From Lunularia cruciata (Eukaryota; Streptophyta; Marchantiopsida; Lunulariales; Lunulariaceae): a DNA stretch of 64,000 bases. Positions 33,000 through 45,000 of the stretch are shown one piece after another. Under the pieces are notes generated by a model, which was not told where the DNA came from, did not search any database, and saw only the letters and a program-made list of their open reading frames with translations. The stretch's first letter is position 1. Every line of letters begins with the position of its first letter. Where the stretch lies: NCBI GenBank assembly GCA_948567375.1, contig OX419756.1, positions 64,184,333 through 64,248,332 of the forward strand, given 5' to 3'. The position numbers and the translations under genes are program-made.

Positions 33000-34335
33000 A
33001 GTTGCTTCTTACCTTCAACGTAGGTGATTATCATGTTGAAGTGTTGTTGCCACTATGCCCATCAAATCTGGCAACGAGATAGATCCTTCTGCATCTCAAG
33101 GTAGAGTAGGGTTTGTGGTCTATCTCTACTACAAATGCCTTCTCGCCCAAATAGTGCTTCCAATGCTTGGTTACCAGGATGATGGCCAACTCTTCTTGTT
33201 CTGTGGTGTAGTAGTTGTGCTCTGCCGGTAACAAATTTTGAGAGAAATATGCAATGGGATGCCATCCATCATGCCACTCTTGTTGTAGGACTGATTAGAT
33301 TGTTACGCCTTATGCATCTATAGCCAACTTGATTGGATGTTTTGGGTCATACCACTTCAAGATTGGTGCATGTAGCAAGGCGGCTTTCAATTCTTGAAAG
33401 GCCAAATCTTGTGTGGTTCCCCATGTCCACTTCTTCCCCTTGCCAAGTAGTGATGTTAAAGGCTGTGCAACCTTGGAGAAGTCCTTGATAAATCGATGAT
33501 AGAATCCCGTCAAACCCAAGAAGCTCTTGAGTTGAGTCTGATCTTCTGGGGTAATCCATTTTTAGATGACCTCTATTTTATTTGTCAATACTTGAATACC
33601 CTCTGCACTTACTCTATGCCACAATTAGTCTACTTCAGACTTGCAAAACTCACACTTTGAGATTTTGGCATACAATCAATTCTGTCTTAGAATCTGGAGG
33701 ACTTCTTGTAGATGTTGTTTGTGTTCTGTCATCGTGCTATTGTATATTAAGTTTTCATCCAGGAAGACAATGACAGACTTATCCAAATATGGACAAAATA
33801 TGTCATTCATTAGACTCATGAAAGTGGCAGGTGTGTTGGTGAGACCAAAAGGCATCACGAGATACTTGAAGTGGCCATACCTGGTTTAAAAGGCAGTCTT
33901 GTACACATTCTCCTCTCCAATTCAGATTTGATTGTAACCACTCCGCAAATCTAGTTAGGTGAAGTGTCTTGCTCCATTGAATTGATTGAATAGATCATCC
34001 ATGCAAGGTAAGGGGTATTTTTTCTTCACTATTTGCTGATTGAGACCTCGATAATCAATGCACATGCACATTGTACCATCTTTCTTCTTCACAAACAAGA
34101 CCGGAGCCACATAGGGTGATATGCTGGGTTGGATGAACCCTTTCTGCAGCATATCCTCAATTTGATTCTTGCACTCCTCCAACTCATGAGGTGATAGGCG
34201 ATATGGGGCCTTACAGGGAGGTGTCTTCCACAAGAAAGTCTCAATTTTATGATCTACTCTCCTTTTTGGTGGTAATCTTGAGGGTAGATCATCAGGAAAG
34301 ACACCTTGAAACTCATTGACGACATCCTTCAATCT
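33000..34335 (-). pseudogene. RT and RNase H of B2
   Basis: 34332-33955 carries [38 protein letters not shown]. 33858-33676 has [12 protein letters not shown] and [14 protein letters not shown], where the second catalytic Asp is Glu. The connection DLSKVAQPLTSLLGKGKKWTW-like part is at 33519-33310, and RNase H (KHWKHYLGEKAFVVEIDHKP) at about 33180-33100. Frameshifts divide the parts. Confidence 0.9.
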
Positions 34336-34449
34336 CTCTAGAATTTTCCCTCAAGTTGTGCACTATGGACTTCTCTTATTAGACCCATGAAACACTTATC
34401 AGTCTTACAGATAGTTGTTGTCCCTATGACATAGAGAGGCAATTCTTGC

Positions 34450-34923
34450 CTATGTGATTTTTTCTTTAACCCCAATGATTGACCATTGGTGGGTTCTCAC
34501 TACTTTCTTCCCCCAATCTACCATAGGGTTGTAATGCTCCATCCATGGCATACCTAAGATTGCATCATAACGAGCTAATTGTATCACTCGCCACTCAATT
34601 GCTTCTTGATATTTTCCTACAGAGAGTGTTACCCACTTGGGTAATGATTCAATCCTCTTTGTTTGTCCGTTAGGTAACTCTACTTCTTCACTCTCATCTC
34701 TCTCTAGATCCATTTTTAATCTTATTGCAATAGAGCAAGATAGGAAATTCTTTGTGGCTCCCGGATCTATTAACACTCTCACTTGATTGCCTTCTAGGAC
34801 TCCATTCACTACAATCAATTGTGAGGTTGCCTTTTGGTACCTTTGTGTGCTCGTCTTCTTCCTTCCCTCGCTTTTTTGCTTCCTTATTGAGCCAATAAGA
34901 CCGCGAGGTACATTTACTGGCAA
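34450..34923 (-). pseudogene. Protease of B2
   Basis: An open frame of 157 codons has VRVLIDPGATKNFLSCSIAI (catalytic Asp with Gly retained) and ends with AILGMPWMEHYNPMVDW. It is better preserved than in B1. Confidence 0.9.
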
Positions 34924-34979
34924 TCTTTGTTTTCCGAAGTGATTTCTACCTCCTCTTCTTCAATGCGTCTCTCCATGTT

Positions 34980-35998
34980 GTTCAAAGATCACTTGTATGA
35001 AGGTCGAGGGCCTTTGGGAAGTCGAGCACGACAGTTGGTAGATATATGCCCAATACAACCACAATTGTAACAACGGCGTTGTTCTCCTCGAGTACCTTCT
35101 CCTCGTGGGACTCTATCTCTCCGTTCTTCAACCTGTCCCCGTTCTCCTTGAAGCATTCGTGCTCCTCGGTCTCAAAACCAAAGGTTGCCCAGTTCCATCG
35201 GTACTGGTCCACCCATGGGTGGTCTGCCCGATAATATTGAGGTGGAACTACTTCTTCACCTCCACCTAATGCTCTTGCTATTCTTTGCGCACAAGCAATG
35301 GCTTCAAATATTGTGCAAGGATTTTGTACCATGACTTCTTGGCGAACCCGCTCCTTCAACCCTCATTTGAATTTGTCAAGAGCCTCTGCTGGACTCATGT
35401 CGGTTATTGCGACTTGTAGATCCAGAAATGCCTCTACATACTCTTGTATGTTGTTCTTTTGTTTCAATCCCCATAGTCGGATCCGGGCCATCTGCACAGA
35501 ATCCATTGATTGGAAATTCTTTAGCAATCCTTCTTGCATTGCTGTCCATATGACCTCCCTTCTCTTGGACAACATGGATCATTCCCAAGCGTTGTACCAT
35601 GTGAGGGCTTTATTAGTCAAGTACCCACATGCAAACATGCCTACAGCATGCTTGGTGATCTTTTTTGAGAACAAACAAAAATATTGATTCATTCTCAAGA
35701 TCCAGTTCTCCACTACTCCCATTGTACGCTGCCCCTTGTAAGGCTCAATGTTGCAGGTCTTCTTCATCTAGAGTAGTAATGTGGCTTCATCATTGATAGG
35801 GTTTGTAGGCACGGGTGCCTCTCCAAGTACTTTAGTCGTAGGTATTGGATTTTGAGACGGCTCTTCTTCTTGCATTGCTTGATCATTCCTGAGGGTCTGC
35901 ACTTGACTTTGTAACGCCTCCATGGTCATCTTAATCTCTCAAAATTTGTTCAACATCCCCTCCATTCCTTGCACCAACTCCTGCAACTGCAGATCCAT
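34980..35998 (-). pseudogene. Gag of B2
   Basis: The ATG at 35998-35996 reads into a TGA after 19 codons, at a site where B1 has Gln. At the positions where B1 has its first stops, B2 has sense codons. Capsid motifs follow in several frames (VVENWILRMNQYF, RIRLWGLKQKNNIQEYV). The zinc-knuckle region near 35040-35085 keeps its Cys and His codons. Confidence 0.85.
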
Positions 35999-36567
35999 GG
36001 TTCCTGTAACACTTGATTGCTATACCCTTAACTTCAATAGAGAGTTAATATGATCATTTTGGAGGGCGCACAAACTATTGGAATTACCATTGGGACCTCA
36101 AAAGCTACCACTCGCTGGTAATATTCCTCACCAAAATTCTTGACCACAAAATCTCTTAACATCACTTTCGGTCTCACTACATAAAAAATTTCTACTTGAG
36201 TGTTAAAAGGGAAAGGATTTGGGACATTCAAATCAATCACAACAAAATGGTAATTGTCAAATCCCACTCTTTATCATAAATCACTACAGGCAAAATCACA
36301 AGGTTTGGCGAATTCATTACTGTATCCATGAACTCTGCTCCGAAATGAAAACCAAATACACTATCACTTGCTTACGCTGAATGTACATAATCTTGATGTT
36401 GAATGGATTCAAGAATGGAAAGCGAGGCACTAGATATTGTCCTCTCGGACCATCCATTCTATCCTCCTAATCTATCAATTACACCAGAATGTCTCTCCTC
36501 AAAATTACTCAGTCTTAGTAGCCCATGTTCTTCCAAGAGGGGTGGTCCGCTCTCTTGGACAACACCT

Positions 36568-36579
36568 GCTCTTATACCA
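36568..36579 (-). other. B2 primer-binding site, one mismatch
   Basis: The reverse complement reads TGGTATAAGAGC, one base different from the initiator-Met site. Confidence 0.85.
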
Positions 36580-36580
36580 T

Positions 36581-37336
36581 TGTAATGCTCCAAGGATAGG
36601 AGACCTGAAGAGAAACACACCATGAGAAACACACACTTTCACACTCAAACTCCGATGCCCCAAAAGAGCCTCCTCTTTATTATATAGGTAAAGCGGATCT
36701 CCTCCAATGAAGCTCCACCATAAGATTAGGTACATAGATAGGTGATATGTCCGCAAGCTCCACCCTTGGATTACTTACTTGGATAGGTGACATGTTGGTC
36801 TTGGTCCTATCTGGTTGGTCAAACAAGCTTTGACCAGAGGGAATCTTTTAAGGAATCTTCCTGTAGGAATCTCAGGATCACGTGGGTGAGGTACCGTTGG
36901 AAAGCTCTTGATGAGACAAAGCAAGGGGGGAGAAGACCAGCCTTTCCATTGTTGAGGAGGGGGGGGGTTTGCACATTTTCAAGGCCTAATTCATCCGTTT
37001 AGGCCTCCAAAATTGCCTTCAAAGATTTCAGGCATATTTCGGTTCCAACTCTATTAGTAGAGGTCCCCTTTTGGTGATACCTCTTTCTGATCTATTCAAT
37101 CCATCTTGTGTAACATCCTTCCAGATGCTACCAACCCAATTCTCACCTTCAAATCATATGTCTAGCTATTGGTTCTAAGGTTTTCAAATCTATTTTGGTT
37201 TTTTGCCCTATTAGTAGAAGTACCCTTTTGGTGATACTTCTATCTGATCTATTTTGACCATCATGTATAACATCATTCCAGATGTTACAAAACCAAATTT
37301 CACATCTAGATCATATGGCTAGCTCTTTGTATTACA
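36581..37336 (-). repeat. B2 5' LTR (756 bp)
   Basis: Plus-strand ends are TGTAATGC and GTATTACA. It has the long G run (36958-36967) corresponding to the C run of the B1 3' LTR, and the same CATGGTGTGTTTCTC segment. Confidence 0.9.
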
Positions 37337-38700
37337 CATATTCTCATCTATTTCATCCTCTTCATTGGAAGGGTGGATCCCGTAAGTGTTGGTTGAAGGA
37401 GTTTTGTGGCAAGATAGTATCTATTGCATGTGTTCTCTCTTCAAAAGGTTTGTGGCATCTATGCACTGTTTTTCAATTTACCACTATGTGCCCATACTTT
37501 CCACAATGGATACAAAAGTTTGGAATGTCAAGGGTAGCATATTGGGTATTAGTGTCCTCCCTCTTGGGCATAGTTTACAAGAGATTTTGCCCCTAGCAGC
37601 AATGTTAACCAAATGTCTCTCTTGGGATTGTTGTGTTAAGTGAAGAGTTTGAAGACATTCCAACTTGATAAGGATATCTTCCATTTTAGTAGTTGTTGTT
37701 GTCGGAACCAATGTAGCTATGGGAGCATGTAGTACCAAAGGTGTTATATGCACTATTGTAGGAGGTGCTATGGATATTGATTGCAATACCACATATGGGC
37801 ATGGTGTGGTTGCAAAAGTTCTCCCATAAAAGTAGTTAGATTTTGAAAATCCTTGAGTGATAGCATATAGGTTATGCATTACACTACTCTTGAAGCCAAG
37901 TATAATAGAGCATGGATATTGTAAGGCCATGTCCCATTTTTTTGAGCCCAATAGTATGCTTTTTTGAATGCTTGGGCTAGGGTTGTAGCTTTGTTGTAGA
38001 TTAGCAACTTCTAAATATCCTCAAGTAGAGCATCTTTAAACCAATTGAGTGCAGTTGTAGGATCTAGAACCAATGTTATCATTGAAGATATATGTTGGAA
38101 CCTTTTAATAAATGTTTGCATGGTTTCATCATGTCCTCTACAAAGTCAGTTTATTTTTTCCTTAAGTTATTCTTGTTGTTGATGTGAGATGTATTCCTGT
38201 TATCCTTTTGCTTGTATCAATGCATAGCTTGTTCTTGTGGTAGGGTTAAGGCCACTTAACCAATGTTGTGTGATGCCAATAAAACATTGGCCAATGTGTC
38301 ATGCCATGGCAACATCATCCAAGATGTTTTGTGTTATGCAAAAAATTTCAAATATTTGGACAAACAACTTGAAATCTTCTTGTCCTATAAATTCTAGGCC
38401 ATATGCAATTATTTCTTTCTTCGGCTATGGAAGCTATTGTAATTAGGGTAGCATGGACCATAGGTGTTGTAGGAGTGTATTCCATTGTAGGGTGTGAAGC
38501 TGATGTAGATGGTTGTCCTTGGGCAGAAGTACTTGCCATCAATGGGAATGTTACTTGGTTTGGAAGTGATGCTTTCTTTGCATTTAATTGTTTGTCTATG
38601 GATGTAGGGGTATTATCTCCTCCAAGTTTAAAAATATCTTACTAGTGAGAGTGTGAGGTAATGCTTCCTCCAAACTAAAAAACACGATGGCTTTGTAGGG
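37337..38700 (-). pseudogene. Family C gag
   Basis: Reading leftward there is a gag of a third gypsy type: a low-complexity N-terminus (STSAQGQPSTSASHPTMEYT), a capsid-like part in broken frames (ALNWFKDALLEDI, AQAFKKAYYWAQK) and a zinc knuckle CIHCGKYGHIVVN whose last Cys codon is a TGA. The frame continues to 37337, where B2 inserted. The next gag part, with a second knuckle, is at 25625 on the other strand. Confidence 0.7.
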
Positions 38701-38760
38701 TGGCAATGAGTAGATAATGCTAGAGTGCATTGTAGAAGGAAGTGGAGATGATACACAAAT

Positions 38761-38778
38761 CAGCCGCCGGCGGTGCCA
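38761..38778 (-). other. Primer-binding-site-like sequence of family C
   Basis: The reverse complement, TGGCACCGCCGGCGGCTG, resembles the TGG-CGCC type of primer site in plant non-chromovirus gypsy elements and lies next to the LTR end. Confidence 0.5.
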
Positions 38779-38782
38779 AAAT

Positions 38783-39045
38783 TGTCAATTGGGGTATCTC
38801 ACCCCGTAGTGGAAGTGCAAGAGTGCTACAAGGGAAGCAATTGTAGAATCCTTACATGGCCGGCCATTTACATGGCATGGGGAGGTAATGTAGTTGGGGA
38901 TCCCTAGCAAGTCATAGTTCTAATAAGGGAAGGGAATCCCCTTTAGACATTTACCATCAGGGACAATCCAAAGGTTTGTCACCTCTACAAACCTTTTGGC
39001 CTCCTTGGTATATCACTTAGAGCAAGTTTATTAATGTAGCATGGG
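38783..39045 (-). repeat. Family C 5' LTR (homologous part)
   Basis: It starts TGTCAATTGGGG and aligns with 3184-3451. The LTR probably continues to the right past 39045, but its other end cannot be set because the left copy is cut by A-old. Confidence 0.6.
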
Positions 39046-42000
39046 CAAGGTTCTAGTAACATGGACTAGATATAGGATTAATGCAATGATCTACATAAGA
39101 GCACTGATTCCTCAACAACCATTCATGCATTTGAGATCTTCAATCATATCATTAACATGCAGCTAAAAGAGAAGTGTAAAATTTTATATTAGCCTTGTGC
39201 ATCATCAGTCCAAGGTTCTAAGTTCACAACACAATCTTTTGGGAGGAAGGATTCCAATCCCATAAGGCACTTTGTCAATCTCTTCCATAGGGGGTCAGTC
39301 TCCTTAATCTAAAATTCTTGGGAGACTTGAGAAACCCCTTAGCACTCTCTATTGGCCAAGATTAAGATTACTTCCCAAGGGAAGTGACTCCTCCCTTAAA
39401 TACTAAATCCTAACCCTAAAAAGAATGTGTTAATCTACCTAAACCACTACACTAATTGCACCTATTTCTGCCTTAGCAATCTATGCCATAATAGCCAGTT
39501 TTCTCTTCACCCTTAGATGCTAAATGATTGTAACTTATCAACAATTCATTGAATAATTTAATTAATTTCATTCTAATTGTTAAACATTCTCCTAAATCTT
39601 CTTATCCAAAGATCTTTTCTTCTTGCATATCTTGTGTCAAACACTTTTGCCCCATGATAGTTTCAGGAATGGGAGATCTAGAACTCATTAGATTCAAATG
39701 AGATGCAAGATATATAAAGTAAGCAAGATAGCAAACATCTGGTTACATGATAATATAAATAAACCTAACATGGAAATGTTTCAAGAGTGAAACCTATATA
39801 CCAGTAATGGACAAGTAGAAACCAAAAAATAGTGCATGTAGAGAAATAAAACTTACTTGATGAGCCAGATGAGAAAGATTCAAATAGATCAAAGTAGAAA
39901 AGTAATGTAGCAACTAGGAAATCAAAAGTCAAGGAAGATCTGTGAGTCAACCCAAGAGTATGAAATCACTCAAGGAACAAGGGAAGTAGAGTGAAGTGTT
40001 AGAGGAATGGATATAGATTATATTGCAACATGTGCTATGAACACATGAGTCCTAAAATGCCAAAAATACAATGGGAATAGAAAGGCAATCATAATAGGCC
40101 TCCACAAAAGCACAAACAACTTCATCAATTCCTAATGATATTCCAAAGTAGCTGGGAAAATGCAAGTACTCTTCATACCAAGTTTATGCTCAAGAGTGGT
40201 AAGAAAAAATCAATCCCTTAAGTGCCACTCAAAAGGATTAAGAATTTTGTAGAGAGAAATAGACTTAGACTTATGTGAGGCAATGTGAATTAGAGATGGC
40301 AAGTAGAACTTGTCATTAATTGTCAGAAAGTGAAAAGGAGAAAACCAACCAAAAGAATCAAAGAAATCAAGATGAACTTGGCAATAGAATGAGGAAGTGC
40401 AAATAAACAATCAAAGAGAAGTAATTGAAATGTACTTGGTGAAGCCTTGAAACAAAAATAATGATTAGAAGAGATGCAAGCATAACAAGGCATAATTCTC
40501 CAATATAAGGGTTCAAAATAAGAAGCTCAATAAGAATACAAGAGGTATGATCTAATCAAACACTGATGCATGGAAAGGAGCAAGCCAACTCAAAATGGAG
40601 AAGTAAGAAATACAAATCCAAAAGGGAAGAACCAACAAACAAACTAAAATGCAAGAAAAGTATGAGAATGTAAGCCTCAAAAGATGCAAGAGAGCCTATA
40701 GGGTGGGATGATATGTTAGTATATTGATAGTCTATAATGGCACATGTAAATATATGAATAGCATAACTACTCATAAGGTTTGAAAGAGAGTTTTGTAAAA
40801 AAATGTAGAAGGCATAGAAGGCCAACAATTAAGTATTGCAAATCATCTAAGAGCATTGAACCAGTATTGGGGCTAATTGATGAGATAAGAATCTACACAA
40901 CTGAAGGGTGGACTAGAAAGTACATATCACTATTTCATGCATGTATTGTGTATGTTCATAAAGCATGAACAAATAAATCTCTAGTGGTGAGCATTTATAT
41001 GGCACTTAAGTGATGAAGGTAAAAAATTTAAGGGTATTTTGATTAATCTTTAGTTAACATTCAAGGATATGTACTGAGTGGACTCTTCAAATTTTATCGT
41101 ACATTTCATTTTTGTTGCATTCTTGTGTTAGTTATATTTCCTTGAATTTTGTAAATTTATGGATTTATTTAAGATATATTCCATAATATAGCTCTATTTT
41201 GGCTAGTTCATTGTATGACTCTGATTTGACCCCCTTTCAAATTAATTTCAATCTCCCTCACATTTATGTTTTATGATTTGTATAGTTTGGCACCTAGAGC
41301 TAAATAACAACGAGCGGTATAATTTAATTTTTCTCCACTTCTAGGTTTTGAATTAAATTTCTTTCGTATGTTATAATAAATTTGGTTCTATTTGTCTAAA
41401 TTTCTTTCTTATGTTGTAATAATTTTATTTTTATTTGTCCAGAAATAGGAAGTTTCACTTTGATAAGGTTTGTTCAATGCCAAATAGGAGGGGCTAAAAG
41501 TATTTTTGATCTTTCTATAACTTTTTTAACACATAAAAATGTATTCAGATAAATTAAGTTTTATAAAGTAAAGAGTATTGTTATCTACTTTTGCTTCAAG
41601 TTCAGTTTGGATCATTTCTCGGGTAATTTCATTAGAGGAATTTGGTCAATCTATGCAATATGTGTGAGACATACCAAATATCATTGGGGGTTTTAGATTC
41701 CAAAGTGACAGATTTCTATGGGCATAGCACTAACATCCATAAAATTATTTGTGAATAGTTGTAAAAGTTTTGGAGTGAAAATAGAAGGGTCATGTACATC
41801 AATTTACGAGTCATGAAAGTGAATCACAAGGGAGTGGGGGTTTCAATTTTGAATGATTACAAGATAAATCAATGACTTCATTAGTGAAATCATGCATTAA
41901 TACAATCACAAATTACACAGACTGAGGATGCAATAGACATATTAGAGAGTGACACTATGCATCTTAGCAAATGTGAGAATTAAAGTTGGGACAAAAACCA

Positions 42001-45000
42001 TCCGCCAAGTTCAACATAGAAGATTTAAAGGTGCCACATTGAGCAAAAAGAGATGAATATAGATTTTGAAGATACATTTGAATTCTTCTCCCTCCTCCCA
42101 TTTGCAGAGTGGTTAGATACATTTGTGAAGTTTCAAAGGAGGTTGAGTCAAAACTATTACAAAACCATACCAGAAATTTTCATTAAGGTAGGTTCCTCAT
42201 AAGAAGGCCAAATTCTAAGCAAAGCCACATTAGCACCAACAAGGCTGCGTTCTGGGATTTTAATCCAAAATGATGGCAACCAAATCTATGAGATTTGAGA
42301 TAGAGAAAATAAGATCCAAAGTTTAGAAACCCAACATTAAAGAAAGGAATGCAAACTAAGAAAAAATTTCAACTCCCTAAATGACTCCAGTATCAAGAGA
42401 GAAATGTGCTTATACCTTTATCATCTTGTCCTATGACATTTTCATGTGGAACAAAAAAAATTTCAAACATTGATTCATATTGGAGATGAGAAATAAGCCA
42501 AGAAGAAGCAATCTACATAAGCAATAGATGAACCATCCATGGTTATCAATCTAAATATAAGTAGAATGGAGAGATCATTTCTGAGGATCAATGGCACCAA
42601 AAATTATGATATTTTCATAAAGAAGAGATTATGATATAGGTTCATGGATACCATAATATCTATAGGAGGTGGTGGAGTTAATGAGCCAAGTATGAAACCA
42701 AGCTCCTATAGACCTAAACTGATAGTTTAGTTGGAAAACACAAACTGAATTCTTTTGTCCGTACATGTGATATGGACAAAGGAGATTTATTAAATGATGA
42801 GCTTGATACATCCTCTTGGCTACTTTCCAAACAATCATGTGCATTCAATATGACGGATTAGCAGTTCTAAACTTATGGTTCTTTGTTAGATCACTTGCAC
42901 TAATGAATAAATTGACATATTGTAACCATAAGGAACTGCACAACCATTAAAAGAACAAGAATGAGTTGAATGAAAAAAAGTATGAATTTCCATGCAAGAA
43001 CTAGATTCTTATTCTATCATGCAGTATATGTGGTGAATGAATTGATAATTCCATGAATTGGAAACCTTACACAATTTTGTAGACAAATTGAGTTCCCTTC
43101 ACATGGATGTTAAACATGCCATAGTCATCACCATCTATGAGTGGATGAAGAAAATAGAGAATTACTTTGAATTCATTGAGCTCCAACCTACAGATGTTTG
43201 TTTTGTTTTCTATTTATTTTATGTTGAATTTGAGCACAAAAAAATTACTTTCATAATTGCTACTCTTTAATTGGCCAACAAAACTCCAAAAAATTTAGCA
43301 CTCCTGAGCGTATTGAATTCTACAATGAAATACAACATAATGTTACAAGCATATCTATCACCTACACAAGAAATTTAATGTACCATCTTCCTTGCCTTCA
43401 CTCCAAATAGTATACACTTCACTTCATTGTAGATCTGAAAGTCATTATGCATCTCTCCTTATGCCTATGAATTTCATCATCTACACAAAAAATTTAGTGT
43501 ATTGTCTTCCTCGTTGCTTTCACTATCAACTTCACTCCAAACTATATCCAACTAAGAGTCATTGTACATCTCACTCTACATTCTTTTGTGAATATATTTT
43601 ACTATTTTGTTTTGGAATTGTAAACAAGCACTAGTGTGTGGCATTCAAATCATCCATCTATCACTAAACTCCAATGATGATGTCATCCATAGCACTGTGA
43701 ATTGTGAAGCATCCATAGCCCATAACTATGCACCAAGAATAAGGATGAGTATAGAGATATGCATAAAGGATAGAAAATGAATGATGGATTTAGTCTTTTC
43801 ATTTCATAAAACTTTGTACCTCACAATCACACACATTTCAGATTTAAGTGATTAATGTGGTACTGAGTCTCCTTTAATATTTACAATAATCCCGTAATGA
43901 TAAAAACTCATTGGTCATAATTTTGGCTATATCAAGAGCCCCCATCAGTTTCACTTGTACCTTCTATCTCCCAACACATAAAGAGTATATAGATTACACA
44001 CAAAAGTTATTATGAATTTCTTGGGGACCCATAAAGGCTATATTTGAAACACCCCTCTCCCATTAAGGAGTTTCAAGAATATAAAGCATGGATATTTATG
44101 TGCATCATAAGGATATTCATAAATTCAAGTAGCCATAAAGTGGAAAGCACCCAAGAACTAAATCCTTCATAAAATCTTTTATGGTAAAAAATCAGCAAGT
44201 GTATTCAATTATTAAAATTTTATGGGGAATTAGGTGCACTATTACACATATGAGGGAAGAAGAATTATAGTGATAGCTTGCCACATGGAACAATGGTCAT
44301 AATACTTATTGTAAAATTTTGAAATCTACACATCCGACCCCTTTGAGTGAGAGTGTGGAAAGTACATACTTGCAAATATGTTTAATGTGGAAAATTCCCT
44401 CCAATAAGAGAGTATTTCTCTTGCCTTTGAATCCACATGTAAGCAATTTCTTGTGGAGACCCAAAACTCTTTTTGAATTCATGTGCAAGCAATTTGACAT
44501 GGAGAGACACTAAGAATAGTGGAATGTTGGCATAGCAAATGAGTGAAAGGACATGAGAGTTAAGATGAATTTGAGCTTGGCGGCAAGAAAATGAAGGATA
44601 CAATGAAGAGTAGTGAACTTCTTGGGGTTGAAAACATAGAATGCTCCCCCTTTTCAAACCATATTCCCAAGTCTTATCCCATTTTTTAGTCAAAAGAATC
44701 TCTTTGTAAGACACATAGGGAGCTATTAAGAATGGTCTAATAAATTTGTTCTCCTTCACTTTTGTCTTCAATGAGCAAAGGTAAAGTAGATGAAGATAGG
44801 TTCATGATGATCACATGTCATTACTCTTAGATTTTAGATTATCTCAATGATCCAAATGTATTTTGCACAAATTCATGGTGTGAGTTGCAAGAAAATAGTC
44901 CAGAAAAGCAATGCCTTTAGTTATATGACTACATATTTGGTTTGGCATGGTAAAAGCTTTCCACTATTGATTGACATGAGGCAAATTATACAAAAAATGG

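Larger units (their letters stand above)
30745..37336 (-). mobile_element. B2: full-length family-B Ty3/gypsy chromovirus
   Basis: It has the same structure as B1 on the minus strand. LTRs are complete and about 750 bp. Flanks are cctat (30740-30744) and catat (37337-37341); as reverse complements these equal the left and right flanks of B1, not each other. Lesions differ from those of B1: an early gag stop, D-to-E in the RT catalytic pair, and D-to-N at the second integrase catalytic position. Confidence 0.95.
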
